Translations under genes and position numbers: made by a program
Origin: Alphaproteobacteria bacterium
GTDB lineage: Bacteria > Pseudomonadota > Alphaproteobacteria > Micavibrionales > UBA2020
Direction: 5' to 3'
DNA length: 9,109 bases
NCBI GenBank assembly: GCA_020853455.1
Contig: JADYYV010000297.1
Span: 1-9,109, forward strand
Shown: positions 4,090 to 9,109 of the stretch, one piece after another
How positions within the stretch are numbered: position 1 is the stretch's first letter
How the letters are laid out: every line of letters begins with the position of its first letter
The notes under the pieces: model-generated
Told to the model about the DNA's origin: nothing
Seen by the model: the letters and a program-made list of their open reading frames with translations, nothing else
Database searches by the model: none

Positions 4090-5946
4090 ATGGAAAACTT
4101 CTACACGCTGCAACTGCCGCAACCGCTGCTCCTCGCGCTCGAGAAAATGAAATTCGACAAGCCGACGCCGATTCAGGCGCAGTCGATCCCCGCCGCCCTT
4201 GAAGGCCGCGACATCCTCGGCTCCGCGCAGACCGGCACCGGCAAAACCGCCGCCTTCGCGATCCCGATGATCGCGAAACTGCTGAACGACCCCAAAGCCA
4301 CCGCCATCGTCATGACCCCGACCCGCGAACTTGCGGCGCAGGTGCTGGACGCGGTGAAACTGATGCTGGCGACGTCGCCGCAAATGAAAACCGCGCTGCT
4401 GATCGGCGGCCAGTCGATGTTCAAGCAGCTGCAACAGCTGCGCGCCCGCGCCCGCATCATTATCGGCACGCCCGGCCGCATCAACGACCACCTGCAGCAG
4501 GGCAGCCTGAACCTTGCCACCACCTCGTTCCTCGTGCTCGATGAAACCGACCGTATGCTGGATATGGGTTTCGGCCCGCAGATCGACCGCGTCGTGTCGC
4601 GTATGCCCAAACAGCGCCAGACGCTGCTGTTCTCCGCCACGCTGCCCCCGCATATCGTGAAGGTGTCGCAGCAATACACCAACAACCCGCTCCGCGTCGC
4701 CGTCGGCGAAGTCAACCAGCCGATCCGCAAGATCAAGCAGGAAGTCGTGCGCACCGTGACCGCGCAGAAATACACGCTGCTGACGCAGGAACTGCGCGCG
4801 CGCAGCGGCTCCGTCATTATTTTCGTGAAAACGAAACGCGGCGCTGACCGCCTTGCGCTGAAGCTGAACGGCGACGGTGAATCGGCAGCCCCCATCCACG
4901 GTAACCTGAACCAGAACCAGCGTAACCGCGTCATTCAGGCCTTCCGCGACATGAAGCACCGCATCATGGTGGCGACCGACGTCGCCGCGCGCGGCCTCGA
5001 TATTCCGCATATCGAACATGTCATCAACTATGACCTGCCGCAGGTGGCTGAAGACTACATCCACCGCATCGGCCGCACCGCGCGTAATGGCGCGGAAGGT
5101 TCCGCCGTCTGCTTTATCACGCCCGACGATCATGAACTGTGGCGCGATATCCAGCTGCTGCTGAACCCGTCCGAGCGCCCCGCGCGCAAGGGCCAGCAGC
5201 AATCCGCCGATGTTTCCGAAAACGCCGAAGGCGGCGAAGCGGAAGCCTCCGCCACGATGCGCAAGCCGATCAAGACCGCCCGCCCGATGGGCAAGTCGCA
5301 AGGCGCCCGCGCCGACCGCAAGCGCGGCGAATACGCCCAGCGCGAGCGCATGGACGCGGAACGCCGCTTCGGCGAAGGCAAGCGCGACGCTTCGAAATCC
5401 GACCGCCCGCAGGGTGATCGCAAATTCGGTGATCGCAAATTCGACAAGCCCAAGGGTGATCGTAATTTCGGTGACCGCAAGTTCGGCGACAAGAAATTCG
5501 GCGACCGTAAATTTGGTGATCGTCCCCAGGGCGAGCGCAAGTTTAACGACCGCCCCGCGCGTAATTTCGAAGACCGCCCCGCGCGCAAATTTGATGACCG
5601 TCCGGCACGTAACTTCGGCGACCGCCCGGAGCGCTCCGAGCGTCCGCGTTTTGAAAACAACGACCGTCCCCAGCGCGATGATCGCAGCCACCGCCACAAC
5701 CGCGCCGAACGCAGCTTTGGCGACGACGTGACCGGCGCGGGCGCCAGCGATTTCCGCAGCACCGGCGGCGCAGGCCCCGCACGTTCGCGTGAAGGGCAGG
5801 AACGCAAATTCCTGTCGCGCAACAAGTCGCATAACCGCGGCGGCTTCGCCAAGCGCGACGCGAAACGCGGCGGCGGTGAAGGCGGTAAATCCTTCGCTGG
5901 CAAGTCCTTCGGCGGCGGCAAGCGCTTTGGCGGTTCGCGCGGCTGA
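4090..5946 (+). CDS. rhlE: DEAD-box ATP-dependent RNA helicase, RhlE-like, with long repetitive basic tail
   Basis: This protein unwinds or remodels RNA using ATP, probably in ribosome assembly or mRNA decay; 618 aa from the chosen start. The helicase core is complete: Q motif (F22, PTPIQ 25-29), motif I AQTGTGKT (46-53), Ia PTREL (77-81), GG (107-108), Ib TPGR (127-130), motif II DETD (151-154) in place of DEAD, III SAT (182-184), IV VIIFVKTK (242-249), V ATDVAARGLDIP (295-306) and VI HRIGRTAR (325-332). HELWRDIQLLLN (348-359) supports RhlE kinship. Residues 360-618 are a disordered basic tail: FGDRK-type repeats (442-483), DRPARNF-type repeats (487-515) and a Gly/Lys-rich end. Such tails bind RNA. 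ATG 4090 is chosen because MENFYTLQLPQPLLLALEK is where family proteins begin. However, no clear Shine-Dalgarno precedes it, and upstream in-frame ATGs at 3979 and 3856 are no better. The gene stands alone, followed by a bidirectional terminator. The symbol rhlE is by subfamily resemblance. Confidence 0.9.
   Translation: MENFYTLQLPQPLLLALEKMKFDKPTPIQAQSIPAALEGRDILGSAQTGTGKTAAFAIPMIAKLLNDPKATAIVMTPTRELAAQVLDAVKLMLATSPQMKTALLIGGQSMFKQLQQLRARARIIIGTPGRINDHLQQGSLNLATTSFLVLDETDRMLDMGFGPQIDRVVSRMPKQRQTLLFSATLPPHIVKVSQQYTNNPLRVAVGEVNQPIRKIKQEVVRTVTAQKYTLLTQELRARSGSVIIFVKTKRGADRLALKLNGDGESAAPIHGNLNQNQRNRVIQAFRDMKHRIMVATDVAARGLDIPHIEHVINYDLPQVAEDYIHRIGRTARNGAEGSAVCFITPDDHELWRDIQLLLNPSERPARKGQQQSADVSENAEGGEAEASATMRKPIKTARPMGKSQGARADRKRGEYAQRERMDAERRFGEGKRDASKSDRPQGDRKFGDRKFDKPKGDRNFGDRKFGDKKFGDRKFGDRPQGERKFNDRPARNFEDRPARKFDDRPARNFGDRPERSERPRFENNDRPQRDDRSHRHNRAERSFGDDVTGAGASDFRSTGGAGPARSREGQERKFLSRNKSHNRGGFAKRDAKRGGGEGGKSFAGKSFGGGKRFGGSRG
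5413..5649 (+). repeat. In-gene repeat array coding FGDRK and DRPARNF units
   Basis: The helicase tail codes tandem 5-aa units of the form F-G-D-R/K-K, then three longer units of the form D-R-P-A-R-N/K-F-(E/D/G)-D. Synonymous codons vary between copies (GGT/GGC, GAT/GAC, CGC/CGT, TTC/TTT, AAA/AAG). The array therefore does not look like a fresh DNA-level duplication; the peptide pattern seems to be what is kept. Confidence 0.8.
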
Positions 5947-5960
5947 TAACGGCGCTGCAT

Positions 5961-6008
5961 AAATAAAAAACCGCCCCGGTATATGCCGGGGCGGTTTTTC
6001 TTTTTTTG
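5961..6008. terminator. Bidirectional intrinsic terminator between the helicase and MuiA-family genes
   Basis: A 14-bp perfect stem, AAAAACCGCCCCGG (5966-5979) with 5986-5999, has the loop TATATG. A T-run follows on the plus strand and the mirrored A-run precedes it, so it serves both convergent genes. Confidence 0.93.
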
Positions 6009-6011
6009 CGC

Positions 6012-7727
6012 TTATTGCAGGCCGGAAAGGTTGAAATCTTTCGGCCAGCTGAGCGTCCAGCCGAGCTTCAGCTCTTTCTTTTCCTTGGGTGCCAGCGGGA
6101 ATTCCCAATACAGCATGCCCTTGATGTTGTCGGAATTGTCCTTGTAACCGGCTGTGGTGGTTTCCTTGCCGATTTCCACGACGATCTTCTCGTTGCGCGG
6201 TGCGGGCACGGTTTCCTTCACGACGACCATGATCGGGTCTTTGTGCAGGTTCTGCACCTCGGTCGCATAGTTGCGCTCCAGCACGGTATCGCGGCTGATG
6301 ACGCCCGCTTCCTTGCGCTCGTCCTTCAGCACCTTGCGTTTCACAGATACCTGATCGTCGATGCCGAAATAGAAATCGGTTTCTTCGTCGGGGCGCAGGA
6401 GCTTGGTGCGCGACTGGCCGACAAACGCGCCGTCGCGGAACAGGTTGACCTGTCCCGGCAGGATCGGCGTGTCGCCTTTCAGTTTCGATTTGGCGACAAG
6501 GAACGCGTCGCCGCTCAACTGCGGCTTGATATGGATTTCAAGCTTCGACTGCACGGCGTAATCGCCGATCATCAGCTTGGTCTCCGACCCGTCAGCCGGC
6601 ACTGTCGCGGGGCCGGGGATTTTGTATTCGGCGGTAAAGCCGGTGGTCTGGGTTTGCGCCGGCGTGAACGTCGCCGCCATTTCCTGCGGCGGGGGCGGTG
6701 CGGCGGGGGCTGCGCCGCCGAAGACATCGACGGAATCCATTTGCAGTTCCTGAGCGGAGACCGTGTTCTGCATCATCGCGCCGCGCTCTGCGCCCTTCGA
6801 CATAAATCCGCCGCGCGCGTTGTAGCCTTCATACGCATCGACCCACATCGGCTGCAAATCCGGCAGGCTGGCGCCGCGCTGCGGTTGTGCGGTCGAGAGG
6901 CTCAGGGAAATACCCGTCCAGTCTTCGCCCGTTTGCTGGCGGACTGCGCCGAACTGCGTCAGTTTCAAATCGCCCTTGCCTTCGGTCGAAAGCCGCGCGT
7001 CATAGAGCGGCTGCCACGTGGCGTTCGGCACCTGGTAACTGAGTTCGACCGAAAGGCTGGTGGCGGAAGCGGTTTCGACAGGAATGCTGACCGAATAGGT
7101 GCTGCGGCCGCCGGTGCGCAGCGTAGCAAGCTCGCTTACGATCTTCTGCTGTTCGCGAGACAGGGCACGGCTGCGGATGTCGAGATCCAGCAGCGCCTTC
7201 GAAGCTTCGGCTACTTTTGTGCGGATGGTGGCGGATGCCGCCGCCCATTGTTCGGGCTTCAGGTTGATTTCGGCAATTTCTTCCCCGCTGCGCATCTGCG
7301 CCATTTGTCCCAGTTGCAGGATGAAGTTTTTCTCCGCCTCCACAGCCTCGCGTTCGGCGTTCAGCGCGGTGATCTGGTCCTGAATGTTTTCGGATTTTTC
7401 GTTCAGCTCGCGTTCGCGCTCCGATGTCAGCTCGCTCGACATCACTTGTTTGTGCGATACCGCGCCGAATTTCACCTCGGCGCGCGCCTTGCCTTCGGCG
7501 CGGAGAGAATCCGGCATCAGCGTCGGAGGCAAACCGGTGAAAACAACCGTATGCGCGCCCGCGGGAATATCGACGACGGCGACGCGCGTCACTTTCGCGC
7601 GGTCGGTATAGACGGTGGCTGCCGTGATCTTGCTGGCGGTTTCGATATTTTTCGCTTCTTCCTGTGCGAAGACCGAAACAGGGGCGAGCAGCAGCAGCGC
7701 AAGGAAGGCGTAAAACAGGCGCGTCAT
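6012..7727 (-). CDS. MuiA-family secreted protein (DUF4140 and DUF4139 domains)
   Basis: This is an exported protein of the mucoidy-inhibitor MuiA family, 571 aa, close to the usual family length; its biochemical function is unknown. Residues 1-21 are a signal peptide (LALLLLAPVSVFA, then QEE). Residues 33-95 fit DUF4140, with ITAATVYTDRAKVTR and the short motif FTGLPPTLMPDSLR. Residues 97-205 are a long charged helical region, probably a coiled coil. From about 210 to the end is DUF4139: YQVPNATWQPLYDARL (231-246), GEDWTGISLSLSTAQP (267-282), and the closing WTLSWPKDFNL. A low-complexity Ala/Pro/Gln/Thr stretch (337-363) interrupts the domain. The start at 7727 is supported by AAAGGG about 8 nt upstream. 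The gene is divergent from a small membrane protein gene and ends at the shared terminator. MuiA was named for suppressing mucoid colonies in enterobacteria; a role in the envelope is plausible but not shown. Confidence 0.88.
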   Translation of the reverse strand: MTRLFYAFLALLLLAPVSVFAQEEAKNIETASKITAATVYTDRAKVTRVAVVDIPAGAHTVVFTGLPPTLMPDSLRAEGKARAEVKFGAVSHKQVMSSELTSERERELNEKSENIQDQITALNAEREAVEAEKNFILQLGQMAQMRSGEEIAEINLKPEQWAAASATIRTKVAEASKALLDLDIRSRALSREQQKIVSELATLRTGGRSTYSVSIPVETASATSLSVELSYQVPNATWQPLYDARLSTEGKGDLKLTQFGAVRQQTGEDWTGISLSLSTAQPQRGASLPDLQPMWVDAYEGYNARGGFMSKGAERGAMMQNTVSAQELQMDSVDVFGGAAPAAPPPPQEMAATFTPAQTQTTGFTAEYKIPGPATVPADGSETKLMIGDYAVQSKLEIHIKPQLSGDAFLVAKSKLKGDTPILPGQVNLFRDGAFVGQSRTKLLRPDEETDFYFGIDDQVSVKRKVLKDERKEAGVISRDTVLERNYATEVQNLHKDPIMVVVKETVPAPRNEKIVVEIGKETTTAGYKDNSDNIKGMLYWEFPLAPKEKKELKLGWTLSWPKDFNLSGLQ

Positions 7728-7752
7728 TTTGAAAACCCTTTAAATCATGCGG

Positions 7753-7781
7753 TTGTGCGGAATGAATTTCTTCCCTAAGAT
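7753..7781 (+). promoter_or_regulatory. Probable promoter of the 80-aa membrane protein gene
   Basis: TTGTGC (7753-7758) and TAAGAT (7776-7781) are spaced by 17 nt. The start near 7788 would give a leader of about 20 nt, containing the AGGGG ribosome site. It lies in the 80-nt gap shared with the divergent MuiA-family gene. Confidence 0.45.
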
Positions 7782-7807
7782 AGCATCATATTGTCAGGGG
7801 TAAATCA

Positions 7808-8050
7808 ATGGATCGCTTTATTCGCTACGCCGCCTATTTGCTGAACGCAGGCCTTATCGTTTTCATTCTGGCCGTTATTTTCAATACGTATAATTCGCGC
7901 GACAAAATGCTGGCCTTTGCGACGCTGCTGGTGCCGGTCATCAGCCTCTGCGCCCTGAAATCGGGCCCGGATAGCGAGGAGCGCCAGCTGCAGCGCGAGG
8001 TGAACAAAGCCCGCCTGCGCGCCGAGCTTGCCAAGCTTTCGGGTAAATAA
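7808..8050 (+). CDS. Small two-helix membrane protein of unknown function
   Basis: This 80-aa protein belongs to no family I recognise. Two hydrophobic segments are visible: residues 7-26 (YAAYLLNAGLIVFILAVIFN) and 33-51 (KMLAFATLLVPVISLCALK). They are joined by a short polar loop NTYNSRD, as in an inner-membrane hairpin. The C-terminal 27 residues are highly charged (EERQLQREVNKARLRAELAKL), probably a cytoplasmic helix with coiled-coil potential. AGGGG 7 nt before the ATG supports the start, and codon use matches its neighbours. It is divergent from the MuiA-family gene and could share a regulatory region with it. It is separated from the downstream sigma operon by a 138-nt gap with a weak hairpin. 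Confidence 0.75.
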   Translation: MDRFIRYAAYLLNAGLIVFILAVIFNTYNSRDKMLAFATLLVPVISLCALKSGPDSEERQLQREVNKARLRAELAKLSGK

Positions 8051-8063
8051 CCCCTTAAAATCA

Positions 8064-8085
8064 GCATTTTAGTAAAATGCGTTTT
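8064..8085 (+). terminator. Weak terminator-like hairpin after the small membrane protein gene
   Basis: GCATTTT (8064-8070) pairs with AAAATGC (8074-8080) around a 3-nt loop and is followed by GTTTT. The stem is AT-rich and short, so termination would be partial at best. Confidence 0.35.
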
Positions 8086-8121
8086 CCCGCGCAGGGGAGG
8101 CGTGTGATCGCCTGTATAAGT

Positions 8122-8153
8122 AGCATGAAACAAAACGAAAAATGTTACATGCT
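8122..8153. promoter_or_regulatory. Inverted repeat upstream of the ECF sigma gene, possible operator
   Basis: AGCATGAAAC (8122-8131) and GTTACATGCT (8144-8153) form an inverted repeat with 9 of 10 positions matching and a 12-nt AT-rich spacer. The half-sites are about two helical turns apart (22 nt), which suits a dimeric regulator. A TATAAG (8115-8120) just upstream could be a -10 box, but no -35 is evident. The TGAAAC inside the left arm resembles -35 elements of several ECF sigma factors; no matching -10 (CGTC/CGTT-like) is seen. Confidence 0.4.
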
Positions 8154-8188
8154 GGACATGGTTTTGAATCAAGCGGACAAACAGATCG

Positions 8189-8767
8189 ATGGACTTAAAA
8201 CAGCCGAGGGACGAAGAGCTGATGGCCCGCATCGCGCAGGGTGACAGGCATGCCTTTGACATCCTCGCCAAACGCCACCTGAACCGCGTTTATTCGATTG
8301 CGCGCGTGATGGTGAAAAAACAGGCGGATGCCGAAGATGTGGCGCAGGATGTTTTTACACGGCTCTGGATTTACGGGCCGAAATGGCAGGACGGCAAATC
8401 GGCGTTCACGACGTGGCTGTATCGCATCGTGGTGAATTGCTGCAACGACCACCTGCGGAAAAACAAGAATACCGGCGGCGAAGTGCCGGAGGACCTGGCG
8501 AGCACGGACCCCAACGGCGAGGCGATACTGTCGCAGCGCCAGACGGAAGTAAAGGTAAGGGCGGCGCTGCAAAGCCTGCCTGAGCGGCAGCGGATCGCGG
8601 TTACGCTGACGTATTTTCAGGGGCTGACAAACCCCGAAGCCGCGAGCGCGATGGACATGCATGTCAAGGCGCTGGAAGGTTTGCTGGTGCGGGCGCGCAA
8701 GACGATGCGCGGGCTGCTGGAAGACGAAAGGACGCAAGATGCAAGAAAACTGGGAACAGCAGGTTAG
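8189..8767 (+). CDS. ECF-family RNA polymerase sigma factor
   Basis: This alternative sigma factor directs RNA polymerase to a small regulon in response to an envelope or environmental signal; 192 aa, normal for the family. Sigma region 2 spans about 20-91: HAFDILAKRHLNRVYSIA, the 2.2 motif AEDVAQDVFTRLW (48-60), and FTTWLYRIVVNCCNDHLRK (73-91) for promoter melting and -10 recognition. A short linker (92-117) leads to region 4 (120-176), with LPERQRIAVTLTYFQGLTNPEAASAMD and a helix VKALEGLLVRARKTMRGLL that reads the -35. Region 3 is absent, as expected for ECF factors. The start at 8189 keeps the N-terminal DEELMARIAQGD helix. Its ribosome site is weak (AGCGGA about 12 nt away). An in-frame ATG at 8222 has GAGGG upstream but would cut that helix. 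The next gene overlaps by 29 nt and encodes a likely anti-sigma factor. Target promoters are unknown. Confidence 0.93.
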   Translation: MDLKQPRDEELMARIAQGDRHAFDILAKRHLNRVYSIARVMVKKQADAEDVAQDVFTRLWIYGPKWQDGKSAFTTWLYRIVVNCCNDHLRKNKNTGGEVPEDLASTDPNGEAILSQRQTEVKVRAALQSLPERQRIAVTLTYFQGLTNPEAASAMDMHVKALEGLLVRARKTMRGLLEDERTQDARKLGTAG

Positions 8768-9044
8768 GAATTTGACGGTCGAGACCGCGCCCGACGCGCT
8801 GCTGGCGCGCATCACGACGGTTGTGCCGCATCTGGCGCAGGTAACGGCGCAGGAAAAGCAAACGGCGCGCGCGGTGCTGCTGCGCTTCTTCAGCGATTTT
8901 CAATATGGTTTCGGGCTGAAACTGGCGGGCTTTGCCTGCGTGGCGGTGGTCGGTATGGCGTTCGGCAGCGGCGCGGCCGCGGAAAGCTCCGACCTGTTCG
9001 GTTCATTGTTATTCGGCGATATCGGTTGGGAGAGCGTAATATGA
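8739..9044 (+). CDS. Small single-pass membrane protein, probable anti-sigma factor
   Basis: This is a 101-aa protein starting inside the sigma gene (29-nt overlap), with AAAGGA 6 nt before its ATG. Residues 1-55 are polar and helical (QENWEQQVRNL, DALLARITTVVPHL, QEKQTARAVLLRFF) and suit a cytoplasmic sigma-binding segment. Residues 59-79 (GLKLAGFACVAVVGMAFGSGA) form the only membrane helix. The last 22 residues would be periplasmic. I do not see a zinc-binding HxxxCxxC motif, so it is not a ZAS-type anti-sigma factor. Size, topology and position resemble CnrY-type anti-sigma proteins, which hold their sigma factor at the membrane until a periplasmic partner detects the signal. This role comes from gene order and topology, not from sequence identity. 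Its stop overlaps the next start as ATGA, indicating translational coupling. Confidence 0.72.
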   Translation: MQENWEQQVRNLTVETAPDALLARITTVVPHLAQVTAQEKQTARAVLLRFFSDFQYGFGLKLAGFACVAVVGMAFGSGAAAESSDLFGSLLFGDIGWESVI

Positions 9045-9109
9045 CGACACAAACCTGTTCTAAATCCTGTCTTGGCATCATTCTTTTCCTGTCGCTCACG
9101 GCGAACGTC
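9041..9109 (+). CDS. Start of a membrane-anchored protein, possibly a periplasmic metal sensor (CnrX-like), truncated by the window
   Basis: Only 23 codons are present: a short polar start with two cysteines (C6, C10) and then a hydrophobic run LGIILFLSLTANV that is probably the first part of an N-terminal membrane anchor. The ATG at 9041 overlaps the preceding stop (ATGA) and has GGGAG about 8 nt upstream, so it belongs to the sigma operon. Proteins of the Metal_resist/CnrX group often begin with a similar anchor (LSLxxNxFLxG) and lie next to such sigma/anti-sigma pairs. The identity is a guess from context; the reality of the gene start is fairly secure. Confidence 0.55.
   Translation, partial: MTTQTCSKSCLGIILFLSLTANV

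Noticed and set aside
4018..6108. Long open frame (696 codons) on the minus strand opposite the helicase gene
   Set aside because: It is the mirror frame of a GC-biased gene. Its translation is Ala/Val/Arg-rich without domain motifs, while the plus strand carries a complete DEAD-box core. That it has the same length as the extended helicase frame is a coincidence.
6006..7778. Long open frame (590 codons) on the plus strand opposite the MuiA-family gene
   Set aside because: The minus strand encodes a signal peptide and recognisable DUF4140/DUF4139 motifs. The plus-strand product is rich in Arg/His/Phe with no family resemblance.
8222..8767. Shorter sigma factor starting at the ATG at 8222
   Set aside because: It has GAGGG upstream, but starting there would remove the first part of the conserved N-terminal helix of sigma region 2.

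Overview
The window is a chromosomal segment of about 9.1 kb, GC-rich and densely coding. It most likely comes from an alphaproteobacterium. This rests on the overall protein style, the GC-biased third codon positions, and two perfect matches to the GGAAC-N16/17-CGTT promoter signature of the alphaproteobacterial general-stress sigma factor EcfG. I cannot place the family. There are no rRNA or tRNA genes, CRISPR arrays, insertion sequences or phage genes. It looks like ordinary core and accessory chromosome with several regulatory features of interest.

Left part (1-1935): the 3' end of a methylmalonate-semialdehyde dehydrogenase gene (+) converges on a gene for a free-standing receiver-domain response regulator (-) across a bidirectional terminator. 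Next, also on the minus strand, is a secreted SH3-domain protein with an Asp/Asn/Tyr-rich tail and its own terminator. Both minus-strand genes have a perfect EcfG-type promoter at a sensible distance, so they are probably general-stress genes.

Middle (1936-5946, all +): a FrnE-type DsbA-family thiol oxidoreductase with a strong terminator; a 281-aa protein joining an unrecognised N-terminal domain to a HigA-type helix-turn-helix, with no toxin gene beside it and a good sigma-70 promoter 150 nt upstream; then a gene-free stretch of about 400 nt holding a REP-like palindrome and a series of potential hairpins that look like a structured leader; then an RhlE-like DEAD-box RNA helicase whose box reads DETD and whose long basic C-terminal tail is built from FGDRK / DRPARNF repeats.

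Right part (6012-9109): a MuiA-family (DUF4140/DUF4139) secreted protein on the minus strand converges on the helicase through a second bidirectional terminator. Divergent from it is an 80-aa membrane protein. Last comes a compact operon: an ECF sigma factor, a 101-aa single-pass membrane protein overlapping it by 29 nt (probable anti-sigma factor), and the start of a third, membrane-anchored protein overlapping by ATGA. The layout resembles sigma / CnrY-like / CnrX-like metal-responsive modules, but the third gene is cut by the window edge.

Three themes recur: stress regulation (EcfG promoters, ECF operon, receiver protein), envelope proteins (SH3 protein, MuiA, small membrane protein) and RNA metabolism (helicase with its leader).
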